DNA of 64,000 nt from Candidatus Fermentithermobacillaceae bacterium UBA3951 (GCA_002385465.1 DGDN01000043.1:1599-65598), one strand, 5' to 3'. Shown: positions 26,612 through 36,440, numbered from the stretch's first letter. Made by a program: numbers and translations. The notes: generated by a model not told the origin, from the letters alone.

Positions 26612-27523
26612 TTAGCTGCGCTCCTTCCCATTTGTAGCCTGCCCCACCAGAGCCAGGAATTTACCTGCTGCAGTCCTCTGGACCGCGCCTTTCATCTCCA
26701 GGCAAGCAAGCACCGCTGCGACCCTGCCTGCCGGCATATTGGAGAGACGCTCACACAGGGCGTCAGCCGAAAGCGGGTGACCGCGAAGCTCATGAAGCAC
26801 AAGAGATTCCTCCAGCGTGTTCTCCGTAGCCGCAAGGCGCTTTGGGGACTCCAAAGGTACGGGAACACATTCAGTTTCTCGTCCGAGAAAGGATAGCACA
26901 TCTTGTGCCGAGGTTACCAGATAAGCACCTTCCTGTATCAATTTGTTGGCGCCGGCGCTCTTCGGAGATTTCACGCTTCCCGGTACTGCCATGACCGGAA
27001 TGCCGTAGTGCAAGGCCCACGAAGCAGTGTTGAGGGCCCCCGAGCGGGCGCCGGCCTCTATGACGACGACACCAAGGGACAAACCGGCAATAAGGCGGTT
27101 TCTTCGAGGAAAGTGATACTTAAGGGGCCTTACCCCGTCGCCAAACTCGGAAAGCAAAGCTCCGTGATGTGGGATTTCACGGTACAGATCTTCGTTTTCG
27201 GGAGGGTAAACGACATCCACCCCGCATCCCAAGCAGGCGATGGTGCGACCGCCGGCCCTTATGGCCGCGCGGTGGGCTATCCCGTCTATCCCCCTCGCGA
27301 GCCCCGAGACGACCGTAACCCCGGCTCCGGCCATATCTTCCGCAAACTCCCGGGCCACCCACTTGCCCACCTGAGTCGGGTTTCGCGTGCCTACTATGGC
27401 CACTGCCAGCCGGTCTTGAGGCACGATATTTCCGGCGATGTGAAGGCCCTCCGGAGGGTTTGGAAGACGCATCAGGCTTTCCGGGTACCCTTCTTGCCCC
27501 AGGGCGATGACCTGACTCGCCAC
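26612..27523 (-). CDS. dprA: DNA processing protein DprA
   Basis: DprA binds incoming single-stranded DNA and loads RecA during natural transformation. The Rossmann-like core is clear: VAIVGTRNPTQVG, VTVVSGLARGIDGIAHRAA, IACLGCGVDVVYPPEN and FPRRNRLIAGLS. A winged-helix domain follows at the C-terminus. I choose the GTG at 27523, with GGAGTGA upstream, giving 303 residues; a TTG at 27574 is possible. The N-terminal SAM domain of longer DprA proteins is lacking. It lies upstream of topA and divergent from gerA. Confidence 0.9.
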   Translation of the reverse strand: MASQVIALGQEGYPESLMRLPNPPEGLHIAGNIVPQDRLAVAIVGTRNPTQVGKWVAREFAEDMAGAGVTVVSGLARGIDGIAHRAAIRAGGRTIACLGCGVDVVYPPENEDLYREIPHHGALLSEFGDGVRPLKYHFPRRNRLIAGLSLGVVVIEAGARSGALNTASWALHYGIPVMAVPGSVKSPKSAGANKLIQEGAYLVTSAQDVLSFLGRETECVPVPLESPKRLAATENTLEESLVLHELRGHPLSADALCERLSNMPAGRVAAVLACLEMKGAVQRTAAGKFLALVGQATNGKERS

Positions 27524-27661
27524 AAAGTCACTCCGTTTCCATGATTTGACAATTCCCGATTGAATGTACCACAAATCTCTAGGAAGCGCACCGCCTTTTC
27601 ATAACTCCCATCGCCCAGGGAGATGCTGAGAAGAGACTTATTGTGGCCAGGGTGATCTCTC

Positions 27662-29443
27662 GTGCGCGTACCTAATGTTTGGAAGGCAGTTAAGGACCTC
27701 CTTTCTCCCGCGAAAGGGACTCCTGAGCGCGCGCGCTTTTCCCTTGGAGAGCGTCCCATACCCGGCAAGATGCCTGCTAAAGCCAAAGAAGAAGGCAAGA
27801 AGCGTGGAAAGGAGCTTAGCCATGACCTTGACGAGAACATCCGCGCCCTCAAAAAGATCTTCCACGTGCCAGAGTCGTCCGACATCGTGTTCAGAGAGAT
27901 CCTCATCGCCGAACCAAAGGCAAAAGCCGTCGTGGCCTATATCGAGGGGCTAAGCGACTTCGACAAGATCTTCAAGTGCGTGCTCCAGCCGCTTATGCTC
28001 TTGAGCCCTCTACGGAAAGGCGACCTCAAGAAGCCGGTTGACAGGTTAGAGTCGGTCCTTCTCCCCAACGGACAGGTTGAACGTACGGAAAGCCTCCACA
28101 AACTCGTTGAAAGCATTCTCATGGGCGACACGGTGGTACTGGTTGAAAGAAGTAGCGTTGCCCTCGTCGTCGAGACCAAAGGATGGGAGCACAGGCAGGT
28201 CGGTGAAGCCGTATCCGAACGTATCGTAAGGGGGCCCCAGCAGGGGTTCGTGGAAGTACTGAGAAGCAACACGGCCCTCCTCCGCTCCATCGTACAGACC
28301 CCCGACTTGGTTGTGGAGAGCCTGGATATCGGTGTGACGGCAAACAACAAATGCGCGCTTATTTACGTGTCCTCGATCGCAAGTAAGAAGCTGGTGGACG
28401 AGTGCAGGAGAAGGTTACTGGGGCTGGACGTCTCGGAGGTTTTCACTTCAGGCGAGCTGGAGCAGCTCATCGAAGACTCCCACAGCCTCTTGCCCACCAT
28501 CCTAAGCACCGAAAGGCCCGATCGCGTGGCTGTCCACCTCATGCAGGGGATGTGCGCCATAATGGTCGCCGGGGACCCCTTTGTTCTCATAGTTCCCGTC
28601 AACCTATTCGCATTTCTGGACAGCGCCGAAGACCGCTTTGTTCGCTGGCCGTACGGGAACATACTCCGGATTATACGTTACGTCAGTTTCTTCCTCACCA
28701 TATACCTACCGGGGCTCTACGTGGCCATAGTGAGCTATCACCCCGAGATGGTCCCTTCGGCCATGATGATGGCAATTGCGGCATCTCGGGAACCTATCCC
28801 GTTTCCGCTTTACATCGAAGTGCTGGTCATGTTTTTCGGGTTTGAGCTCATAAGAGAGGCGGGAATACGGATACCTTCCCCCATCGGACCTACTATCGGC
28901 ATCGTGGGTGCCTTGCTTATCGGTGAAGCCGCCGTGACCGCCTTCATTGTGAGCCCGATCTTGGTGATAATCATAGCAGTTACAGCGGTCGCTTCCTTCA
29001 CTCTTCCGAACCTAGAAATAGGCATGTTCATCAGGGTGGCGACGTTTCTTTTCATCGTTGCGGGAGCAGCGCTGGGATTTCTGGGGATAGCCGTCCTCAC
29101 TTACCTCATGCTGTGCCACGCCTTCTCACTCAACAGCTTCGGAGTGCCCTTCCTCACGCCCCTGGCACCCATGAGGAAGCCTTCTTACCGGGGGGCATTT
29201 GTGACGGAACCCTGGAAAGTCGAGAAGAGGCCACCCTACATCCATCCCCAAAACACGTGGCGCCTCGGTCGCATAGCGCGCCTTTGGGATGCGGGGCTAA
29301 CCCTCGAAGAGGACGGCACAAGAGGAGAGAGAGGTGACGGAGGTGGCGGAGGACAAGGTGGCTCACCAAGAGAAGCCGTCGAGGGCGGGAAAGGACCAAG
29401 GGACGAGAATGGGAGCAGGAGTAGCGAAAAGAGCGGGCGGTGA
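27662..29443 (+). CDS. gerA: Spore germination receptor subunit GerA
   Basis: A-subunit of a GerA-type nutrient germinant receptor in the inner spore membrane. A long hydrophilic N-terminal domain (about 1-330) is followed by hydrophobic helices (YVSFFLTIYLPGLYVAIVSYHPE, quoted in part) and the family segments PFPLYIEVLVMFFGFELIREAG and RIPSPIGPTIGIVGALLIGEAAV, read in pieces. The GTG start has AGGGTG seven bases upstream. The C-terminal tail is Gly- and charge-rich and overlaps the start of gerB by 110 nt. I see no clear sigma-G promoter in the 138-nt gap to dprA. Confidence 0.93.
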   Translation: MRVPNVWKAVKDLLSPAKGTPERARFSLGERPIPGKMPAKAKEEGKKRGKELSHDLDENIRALKKIFHVPESSDIVFREILIAEPKAKAVVAYIEGLSDFDKIFKCVLQPLMLLSPLRKGDLKKPVDRLESVLLPNGQVERTESLHKLVESILMGDTVVLVERSSVALVVETKGWEHRQVGEAVSERIVRGPQQGFVEVLRSNTALLRSIVQTPDLVVESLDIGVTANNKCALIYVSSIASKKLVDECRRRLLGLDVSEVFTSGELEQLIEDSHSLLPTILSTERPDRVAVHLMQGMCAIMVAGDPFVLIVPVNLFAFLDSAEDRFVRWPYGNILRIIRYVSFFLTIYLPGLYVAIVSYHPEMVPSAMMMAIAASREPIPFPLYIEVLVMFFGFELIREAGIRIPSPIGPTIGIVGALLIGEAAVTAFIVSPILVIIIAVTAVASFTLPNLEIGMFIRVATFLFIVAGAALGFLGIAVLTYLMLCHAFSLNSFGVPFLTPLAPMRKPSYRGAFVTEPWKVEKRPPYIHPQNTWRLGRIARLWDAGLTLEEDGTRGERGDGGGGGQGGSPREAVEGGKGPRDENGSRSSEKSGR

Positions 29444-30782
29444 CCGGAAACGGAAAGGGAGCGGCGGAACGTACAAACTCAAAGAAGCCTCTCTCGCCCT
29501 CGGGCATATTTCAACAAATCAAGTGGCGGGGCTCCTTGGCTTCTTGCTCGGAGTGAAGTCCTTCCTCATCACCCCCACCTTTCTTACGCTGGAACTCTCA
29601 ACGGGGGCGTGGCTCTCCGTACTCATCTCCGTCGCCCTCGCAGTCGTAGCGGCAATTGGCTGGCTTAAGTGGTCCTATCTCACACGTGGGCTCCCGTTCC
29701 TCCAGGCGCTTCAAGAGACGTTGGGAAAAGCCCTCGGGACTCTGCTTTGCGCCTCGATTACCGCATCTTTCGTGTTCGCGATTTCCCTGAGCATGCGGCT
29801 CTTCGCAGGTGGAGCTGCGATCGGCCTCCTGCCCGACGTCCCTATCGAAGTCCTCCTCATAGCCCTCATAGCATCCAGCGCTTACTCCGCATGGGCAGGG
29901 CTTGAAAGTTTGGCCCGGGCGACCACTTTCTTCTTTGCTCCTACCGTCATCTCTTTTGTGATCATTGTGGTGACCTCCCTCCGTGATCTGGACCTTAGAA
30001 ATCTCTTGCCGTTTTGGGGACCCGGGCCGGCCGAAGTAGGTTTGGCCGGACTTAGGCTGATCGGCCTCTGGGGAATACTGCCTGCTTTCGGGGCCGTAAA
30101 GACCTATGTCCGCCGCGAGGAAGACCTAGAGAAGGGTGTCTTGACAGGGCTCTTGGCTGCCGGCGCCACACTTACGGCGACCGTTGTGGCAACACTCCTG
30201 TTCTTTCCGTATCCCTCCGGGACACGCCTCACCCACCCTCTGGGAATTCTCGCAAGGTCCATATATCTCGGCAGGTACTTTCAGCGTCTTGAGGCGGTAT
30301 TTGTGTTTACCTGGTTTTTTCCTTCCGCGATTCAGGCCGGCTTTACCTACTTCGTTATACTTGTGTTTCTTGCCCAGATGTCGGGCGTGAATACATATCG
30401 CATGTTCTTGCCGGCTCTTTCCGCCCTGACGTTTGCTATAGGCGCGATGCCCGTAAGCCTCCACAAGACGGCGCAAGTTCTTACCACCTACTTCTTCGAC
30501 ACCGCAGGCATAGCCCTCATATCCCTCGGGTGGGTGCTGTACGGAGTGGCAAGACTAAGGGGGATAAAGCCTCCTCAGGCCAAAAATCCGGAAAAAGACC
30601 CGGCTCAAGATACGGAACAAGATACTGACCCGGATACAGAGGGCGTGGGGATGCAGGCGTCAGAGTCGCCGGGACGTGGGCCTAAGGCTCAGGATAAAGA
30701 GGCGGGCCTAGGTAGCGCTCAAAAAGGCCGAGGGGGTGACTATCGTGCGCCTTCCGGAAACACGAATGCGACCTCGAACTAG
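29334..30782 (+). CDS. gerB: Spore germination receptor subunit GerB
   Basis: B-subunit of the germinant receptor, related to APC-family amino-acid transporters, with about ten hydrophobic helices between residues 55 and 420. The first 48 residues are hydrophilic and Lys/Gly-rich, and the last 60 are charged; both are longer than usual. The GTG at 29334 is preceded by AGAGGAGA, so it starts inside gerA (110-nt overlap); an ATG at 29409 would be the next option. It is followed by gerC with another overlap. Confidence 0.9.
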   Translation: MTEVAEDKVAHQEKPSRAGKDQGTRMGAGVAKRAGGDRKRKGSGGTYKLKEASLALGHISTNQVAGLLGFLLGVKSFLITPTFLTLELSTGAWLSVLISVALAVVAAIGWLKWSYLTRGLPFLQALQETLGKALGTLLCASITASFVFAISLSMRLFAGGAAIGLLPDVPIEVLLIALIASSAYSAWAGLESLARATTFFFAPTVISFVIIVVTSLRDLDLRNLLPFWGPGPAEVGLAGLRLIGLWGILPAFGAVKTYVRREEDLEKGVLTGLLAAGATLTATVVATLLFFPYPSGTRLTHPLGILARSIYLGRYFQRLEAVFVFTWFFPSAIQAGFTYFVILVFLAQMSGVNTYRMFLPALSALTFAIGAMPVSLHKTAQVLTTYFFDTAGIALISLGWVLYGVARLRGIKPPQAKNPEKDPAQDTEQDTDPDTEGVGMQASESPGRGPKAQDKEAGLGSAQKGRGGDYRAPSGNTNATSN

Positions 30783-31995
30783 CGTATACTTCGCGATCTT
30801 CGGCGCGCTTCTCCTACTTCTTCCCGGCTGCTGGGGAAGAAGGGAGGTTGAGGAAAGGTCCTTCATACACGTCATGGGCGTGGATAAGGGTAAGAGCGGG
30901 AGGGTCCATGTAACTGCCGCGATCGCCGTTCCAAGGTCGCTCCAGCGGGGGCCGGAAAGTGGTTCAGAGGGTGGCAAGACATCCGTCATCCTAGACGGTG
31001 AGGGCTATGACATCGTGGACGCACTAAACAAACTTGAGGCGGTGAGCTCGAGGGAATTCACGGGGCAGCACATAAGCTGCCTGGTGTTGGGAGAGGGCTT
31101 GGCCAAGGACGATATATCGCCCGTCATCGACGTCTTCCACAGAGGACTGGAGTTCCGGCCCACTACGCTGGTAGCGGTCTCTAGGGGTGACGCCAGGGAT
31201 TTCATCCGGGGCCTCAGGGCACCTGAGGAAATTGATATTGCCGACTATCTCACCAAAGTGATTGATACCGGGTATACCTCGCTGGGCTACTGTCCGGTGG
31301 TGACCATGCATGACTTCTCCGAGCGCTATCAAACCGTCGAGGCTTCCCCTTGGGCACCCCTTCTGGACCTCGCCTCGCCAACAGGGGACAACGAAGAAAT
31401 GAGTGAGCCACAAGAAGGCTCGGGTGATTCTGAGCTCATGCCCGCCGCCATTGTAGGGACGGCCTTATTTGCCCCTACCGACGGAAGGTACCGCATGGTC
31501 GGGCACCTCACGGCGGAGGAGACCAGGGCAGCCCTGGTCTTGTGGGGCCGCTCGCGGTCGTGGTTTCTTGACATAAAGAGCCCGGGCGACGAGGGGCTTC
31601 TCAGCGTTGCGGTGAAGCACGCCTCCGTAAGGACAAAAGTAAACCGTCAAGGTGACAAGGTAGATGTCCAGTTCATCATCCGTCTGAGCGGGTCCATCGA
31701 GGAGTATCTGGTAGACCCAAAGGCACCTCCAACTACGGATAGAAGCCGTGTTGCCATGGCCGAGACGGCGGCCCAAAGGGTACAAGAGCTTTGTCAGACG
31801 TCCTTCTACAAGATGATGAAACTCGGATGTGATGCCATCGCCCTTGGGCGGTCTGTCCACGGAACGTTCAGGACCATGCCGGAGTGGGAAGCTTTCAACT
31901 GGCCCGCCAGACTGTCAGAAGTTAGTGCTACCTTCACCGTAAAATTCGACATCTACTCAACCGGATTTGCCTTCCACCGCCCTGTTCCCAGGTAG
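30745..31995 (+). CDS. gerC: Spore germination receptor lipoprotein GerC
   Basis: C-subunit of the germinant receptor: a lipoprotein of 416 residues. The signal peptide ends in the lipobox LLPGC, followed by WGRREVEERSFIHVMGVD, the typical GerC start. The C-terminal domain contains the segments FMKVDFQ-like VDVQFIIRLSGSIEEYL and a final beta strand. I choose the GTG at 30745 with AGGGGGTGA at good spacing; a GTG at 30736 is also possible. It overlaps gerB by 38 nt. A hairpin (31987-32011, 8-bp stem, no U-run) covers the stop codon. Confidence 0.92.
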   Translation: MRLPETRMRPRTSVYFAIFGALLLLLPGCWGRREVEERSFIHVMGVDKGKSGRVHVTAAIAVPRSLQRGPESGSEGGKTSVILDGEGYDIVDALNKLEAVSSREFTGQHISCLVLGEGLAKDDISPVIDVFHRGLEFRPTTLVAVSRGDARDFIRGLRAPEEIDIADYLTKVIDTGYTSLGYCPVVTMHDFSERYQTVEASPWAPLLDLASPTGDNEEMSEPQEGSGDSELMPAAIVGTALFAPTDGRYRMVGHLTAEETRAALVLWGRSRSWFLDIKSPGDEGLLSVAVKHASVRTKVNRQGDKVDVQFIIRLSGSIEEYLVDPKAPPTTDRSRVAMAETAAQRVQELCQTSFYKMMKLGCDAIALGRSVHGTFRTMPEWEAFNWPARLSEVSATFTVKFDIYSTGFAFHRPVPR

Positions 31996-32082
31996 CGTTG
32001 CCTTACCTGGGGGCTTCGCAGGAAACCGCCCTAATGATTCAGAAGAGAGAGATGAGAGGTCGATTCCTGCGGGGGCTACTTC

Positions 32083-32745
32083 ATGGCTAAGAACGAAACT
32101 CTTAAGAAGCAACTTGACCGGGCAAGGGAACTTTATGAATACGACGAAACCGAAAGGCGCATTCACCGCTTTATAGTGGGAGTCGATGAGGTGGGCAGGG
32201 GCCCCATGGCGGGCCCTGTCGTTGCGGCGGCAGTAATCCTCCCTCCCACGCCCAGGATAAACGGCATAGATGACAGCAAGAAGCTCACCCCTAAGAAACG
32301 CGAGCGCGTCTTTGACCTCATACTTGATACTTGCTTGGGTTTCGGCATCGGCATACGCTCCTCAAGGTTCGTAGATGAAAGAGGGATTGTTGAGGCCACC
32401 CATTCGGCCATGAGGATGGCCGTCTGGTCGCTGATCGCGCAAGGATTTCGACCAGACTTGGTGCTCGTTGACGGTTACAAGATCAGGGGTCTACCCTTTC
32501 CCCAGAAAGGCCTTGTAAGGGGAGACTCGATTTCGGCTTCCGTAGCCTCAGCGTCCATAATCGCAAAAGTGGTAAGGGACCGGGTCATGGACCGGTTTGA
32601 AACCCTCTACCCGGGGTACGGCTTCGAGAAGCACAAGGGGTACTGCACAGCCTCTCACAGGTCCGTCGTGAGCTCTCTCGGCCCGTGCCCCATTCACCGG
32701 AGGTCCTTCGCACCTGTCTCAGGCAAAGTCCACGACGCCCTTTAG
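32083..32745 (+). CDS. rnhB: Ribonuclease HII
   Basis: RNase HII of 220 residues that removes ribonucleotides from DNA. The DEG-type motif is VGVDEVGRGP with Asp35 and Glu36; the third acidic residue is Asp130 in LVLVDGYKI. GDSISASVASASIIAKVVRD and YPGYGFEKHKGYCTASH are also conserved. It is the last gene of the plus-strand run after gerABC. Its 3' end overlaps the convergent yraN by 27 nt. Confidence 0.95.
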   Translation: MAKNETLKKQLDRARELYEYDETERRIHRFIVGVDEVGRGPMAGPVVAAAVILPPTPRINGIDDSKKLTPKKRERVFDLILDTCLGFGIGIRSSRFVDERGIVEATHSAMRMAVWSLIAQGFRPDLVLVDGYKIRGLPFPQKGLVRGDSISASVASASIIAKVVRDRVMDRFETLYPGYGFEKHKGYCTASHRSVVSSLGPCPIHRRSFAPVSGKVHDAL

Positions 32746-33177
32746 GACCTCAAACCTCACAAGGCCCACAAAGGGCACTTGAACGACCTCTCCGCCCCCT
32801 CTCTCAGCGGTCCCCTCTTCGCACCCGGTTTCAGGGACGGGACGGGCCAAACAGACGTCTACCCTAACCACCCGCGGTTCCCTTCCCAATCGTTCCGCCA
32901 GGTAATGCCGGATAGCCCGCTTTATTCGAGACAATTTTCGCCGGTCCAAAGACTCTGCAGGAGACTCGACGGACCTCATTCCCCTATACCTTACCTCTAC
33001 GAATACGAGAATGCCGCCGTCTTTCGCCACTATGTCTATTTCGCCAACCCGTGAGGCGTAGTTTCGTTCCAAAATGCGGTAGCCCAGCGATGCAAGGTGC
33101 CTGGAAGCCGCTTCTTCCACCAAAGAACCCACGGTCCTCTGCGGTACCTTTGACCTACGGGAGGTGGCCTTACTCAT
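32719..33177 (-). CDS. YraN family (UPF0102) endonuclease-like protein
   Basis: A 152-residue member of the YraN/UPF0102 family with a predicted restriction-endonuclease-like fold. The family core GEIDIVAKDGGILVFVEVRYRG is present; the usual Lys of the EVK motif is Arg here. The last 30 residues (after VDVCLARPV) are an extension beyond the usual 115-130. It runs with comM, overlapping its end by 8 nt, as often seen in Firmicutes next to rnhB. Cellular function is not established. Confidence 0.85.
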   Translation of the reverse strand: MSKATSRRSKVPQRTVGSLVEEAASRHLASLGYRILERNYASRVGEIDIVAKDGGILVFVEVRYRGMRSVESPAESLDRRKLSRIKRAIRHYLAERLGREPRVVRVDVCLARPVPETGCEEGTAERGGGEVVQVPFVGLVRFEVLKGVVDFA

Positions 33178-34693
33178 GCTGCCCTACCGTTTGCCTGTAT
33201 GATAGGGCTTCGGCTACATGTTCTTCCTCAACTCTCGGCGAGCACTCAAGGTCCGCTACGGACACCGCCACTTTCAACACCCGGTAATAGGCCCTTGTTG
33301 AGAGGTGCATTTTGTTCACGGCCTGAAATGCCAGTTTTCTCGCCTTCCCGGAAAAGGTTACAAGGGTCGAAAGCTCTCTTGGGCCCATTTCGGCATTCGT
33401 GCGTATGCCGCTCGACTCAAACCGCTTCGCTTGCCTTTCTCGTGCGGCCAAAACCCGTTCCCTCAACCTCTCTGAAGGCTCCCCCTTTTCCCCAATGAGT
33501 TCCTCCACCGGCACTCTGGGCACAGATATGGAGATATCCATGCGGTCCAGAAAGGGGCCGCTTATCCTTCCTACATAATTCCGCCGGGCGTGGGGCGTAC
33601 AGGTACATTCTCGAAGGTCGTCTTCAAAATACCCACAGGGGCAGTTGTTCATCGCGGCAACAAGCTGGAAACGACACGGAAACCTGTATGAGCCTCTTGA
33701 CCGGGTTACAACGGCATAACCGTCCTCTAGGGGTTGCCTCAGCGCGTTCAACACTGAGGGTGAAAACTCGGGCATTTCGTCGAGAAACAAGACGCCGCGG
33801 TGGGCCAGGCTGATCTCCCCCGGCCTTGGGTGCGCCCCGCCCCCAATTAGGGCGGTAGCCGTCACCGTGTGGTGGGGTGCCCGGAATGGGCGGTGCCTTA
33901 TGAGACCGCCCCCGGGAGGGAGGATCCCTGCGACACTGTGTATCCGCATGACCTCAAGGGCTTCTTCCCGGGTTAGGTCGGGTAGGATCCCTGGGAGTGA
34001 ACGGGCCAGCATGCTCTTGCCCACGCCGGGCGACCCGGTGAGGAGTACATTATGGGAACCGCAAGCGGCCACAACTAAGGCCCTCTTGGCCACCGCCTGA
34101 CCCCTGATTTCCGCTGTGTCCACGACCTTTTGAGTGACGTCCGGAGGGGCGCTTTGCGCCTCCGTAACTCGGGGGAGAGGCCCATGTCCTTTGAGAAAAG
34201 AAGCCACCTCGCCCAGAGACCTCGCCACCAGCAGTTTCATGCCGTCCAGGAAGGACACCTCTCCTGAGTTCTCCCATGGTATGACGGCCCCCTTGATTCC
34301 TTCCTTGAGGCCCAACACCATTGGCAAGACCCCTCTTACCGGTCTCAAGGTGCCGTCCAGTGCGAGCTCGCCAAGGAGTAGGTAGTCGGCATAATCCGAA
34401 TGGAGGGGGAGCTGACCTCCGGCGCTCAAGATGCCGGCGGCAACCGCCAGGTCAATCTGTGACCCGTCTTTGTGCAAGTCGGCAGGAGCCAGGTTTACGG
34501 TTATCCTCCTTGCGGGCATCTCAAAACCCGAATTCTTGATGGCCGACCTAACCCTGTGGCGAGATTCTCTCACTGCCGCATCCGCGAGCCCGACTATCTC
34601 CAGCCCCGGCAACCCGCCGGACACATCGGTTTCCACCCTTACCGGGACACCGTCGATGCCAGCAATGGTCGCACTCCATAGGCGCGAGTACAA
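33170..34693 (-). CDS. YifB/ComM family magnesium chelatase-like AAA+ ATPase
   Basis: A 507-residue AAA+ protein. The N-terminal domain (1-185) is the family's Lon-like fold (GLPGLEIVGLADAAVRESR). The Walker A GSPGVGKS spans 220-227 and the Walker B is VLFLDEMPEF. A C-terminal Mg-chelatase-like domain ends it, with a zinc-like cluster CPCGYFEDDLRECTC. ComM is a branch-migration helicase in natural transformation, which fits the presence of dprA. The TTG start at 34693 is supported by GGAGGGTGA. It is divergent from the MATE gene. Confidence 0.92.
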   Translation of the reverse strand: MYSRLWSATIAGIDGVPVRVETDVSGGLPGLEIVGLADAAVRESRHRVRSAIKNSGFEMPARRITVNLAPADLHKDGSQIDLAVAAGILSAGGQLPLHSDYADYLLLGELALDGTLRPVRGVLPMVLGLKEGIKGAVIPWENSGEVSFLDGMKLLVARSLGEVASFLKGHGPLPRVTEAQSAPPDVTQKVVDTAEIRGQAVAKRALVVAACGSHNVLLTGSPGVGKSMLARSLPGILPDLTREEALEVMRIHSVAGILPPGGGLIRHRPFRAPHHTVTATALIGGGAHPRPGEISLAHRGVLFLDEMPEFSPSVLNALRQPLEDGYAVVTRSRGSYRFPCRFQLVAAMNNCPCGYFEDDLRECTCTPHARRNYVGRISGPFLDRMDISISVPRVPVEELIGEKGEPSERLRERVLAARERQAKRFESSGIRTNAEMGPRELSTLVTFSGKARKLAFQAVNKMHLSTRAYYRVLKVAVSVADLECSPRVEEEHVAEALSYRQTVGQHE

Positions 34694-34832
34694 AAGATCA
34701 CCCTCCAGTCACCGCTCTTCTTCGACACGCTTATTCATAGATTACCATAAACTCCCAAGTTTTTCCATTCCAAGTGGCGAATTGAGATCCCTCCCGTCTC
34801 TCATTGGTGTTCTGATTGTGATGCTGTGACTC

Positions 34833-36440
34833 ATGGCCTGCTTGCGGGGGTCGCTATGCGGCGCCGCCATCGCCCTTCACGCTGTCAGAACGTTGCTCTC
34901 TGAGATGTTGGGTGCTAGAATGTTTGGAGTACAGAAATATCAGCTGTTCATGGGAATGGAGAACGGAGCAGTGTTTCAAGACATAGACATAGAGGAAAGA
35001 CCCGATAGCAAGTTGTCTCCTGAAGCCGGCGGCGGGGGCGCTTCCTCCGCGGCGGCGGTTTCGGAACCCAATCTTGCCGGCAGGGCAGCTGCCCGCGAGC
35101 CCATTGAACCCCTAGGCGAACTGAGAAAGAAAATCTTCAACCTTGCCCTCCCGTCACTCACCGAGATGACGCTCATGACCCTTGTCTCCATGGTAGACAT
35201 GATGCAGGTGGGTAGGCTCGGACCTTGGGCCATTACCGCAGTCGGGCTCTCCAACCAGCCTATGTTCATCGCCATGTCGGTCTTCATGTCGCTCAACGTA
35301 GGGGCAACTGCAGTTGTTGCGCGGTCTGTTGGGGCCAAGAAGACGGAAGACGCTTATGCCGCCGCAAGGCAAGCTCTCGTCATGGCCTCGCTCTTCGGAG
35401 TTCTGCTGGCGGTATTGGGAATGGTCTTCGCCCCTTCCCTGCTCCGGATGATGGGGGCCCAGGCAGATGTAATGGAGCCGGGGACCGCATACTTGCGGAT
35501 CGTCGCTGCCGGGTTGGTCTTCCAAGGGGCCGCCGTCAGCCTGAACGCTTCGCTGAGAGGCGCGGGCGATACAAAGACTCCGATGTCGGTAAACATAGTG
35601 GCTAACCTTGTCAACGTCGTTGGCAATTTCCTTCTGATTAATGGGCATTTCGGTTTCCCCAGGCTGGAGGTGGCCGGGGCGGCCTATGCGACCTCGTTTG
35701 CGCGATTGGTAGCGCTTGTACTCATCCTGCGAAAGGTCTTTGGCCACAAAGGTGCAATAAAGATGTCGCTACACGATTCGTTCCGGCCTGACATTGAGAT
35801 TTTGAAGAGGATCTTTCGTGTCGGCATCCCCGCTGCCATGGAACAGGTGGTCATGCGGTCAGGGCAGATGGTGTATGCCCGCATAGTATCAAGTCTTGGC
35901 ACGGTGACCTACGCTGCACACCAGGTCGCCCTCAATATCGAAGGCCTATCCTTCACGCCGCCGATGTCATTCCAGACCGCTTCTACGACCTTGGTGGGTC
36001 AGAGCCTCGGGGCGAGAAACCCTGACCGGGCCGTGCGTGCGGCGCGAGAATCTCAGAAAATGGCCCTCATAGGAGCAGGCGCAGCCGGTTTCGTGCTTTT
36101 CTTCTGCGGGCGGTACATTGCCTATGCGTACACCGAGGACCCCGTGGTGATCTCGCTTACGGCCAACGTCCTAAGGCTTATTGCCTTCGTCCAGCCTTTT
36201 CTTGCCAGCACCTTCGTACTTGCAGGAGCTCTAAGAGGGGCCGGCGACACGAGGTGGACCATGTACATCACCATGGCCGGAGTGTGGGGCGTGCGCGTCA
36301 TGACGGCCTATATCCTTGTGTTCAAGGTAGGGCTCGGGCTCTACGGAGCGTGGATCGCCATGGGGCTCGATATGATAATAAGGGCCATCCTTATAGACCT
36401 CAGGTTCAGAGCAGGACACTGGACCAAACTGAAGGTGTAG
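34833..36440 (+). CDS. MATE family multidrug/sodium antiporter
   Basis: A MATE-family exporter with twelve hydrophobic helices. Conserved pieces are ALPSLTEMTLMTLVSMVDMMQVGRLG and, in each half, LRGAGDTKTPM and LRGAGDTRWTM, the duplicated signature of the family. Substrates cannot be predicted. The membrane domain begins only at about residue 98 of this frame; the preceding part is Gly/Ala/Pro-rich and not MATE-like. Candidate ATGs at 34905, 34920, 34950 and 34956 all lack a strong ribosome-binding site, so the start is uncertain. The 140-nt gap to comM contains AT-rich DNA that likely holds both promoters. The end almost touches the convergent MFS gene. Confidence 0.88.
   Translation: MACLRGSLCGAAIALHAVRTLLSEMLGARMFGVQKYQLFMGMENGAVFQDIDIEERPDSKLSPEAGGGGASSAAAVSEPNLAGRAAAREPIEPLGELRKKIFNLALPSLTEMTLMTLVSMVDMMQVGRLGPWAITAVGLSNQPMFIAMSVFMSLNVGATAVVARSVGAKKTEDAYAAARQALVMASLFGVLLAVLGMVFAPSLLRMMGAQADVMEPGTAYLRIVAAGLVFQGAAVSLNASLRGAGDTKTPMSVNIVANLVNVVGNFLLINGHFGFPRLEVAGAAYATSFARLVALVLILRKVFGHKGAIKMSLHDSFRPDIEILKRIFRVGIPAAMEQVVMRSGQMVYARIVSSLGTVTYAAHQVALNIEGLSFTPPMSFQTASTTLVGQSLGARNPDRAVRAARESQKMALIGAGAAGFVLFFCGRYIAYAYTEDPVVISLTANVLRLIAFVQPFLASTFVLAGALRGAGDTRWTMYITMAGVWGVRVMTAYILVFKVGLGLYGAWIAMGLDMIIRAILIDLRFRAGHWTKLKV

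Noticed and set aside
34855..34902. Short upstream frame before the MATE gene
   Set aside because: It has a GCGGGGG sequence before its ATG, but there is no sign of conservation and its end merely overlaps one of several possible MATE starts.
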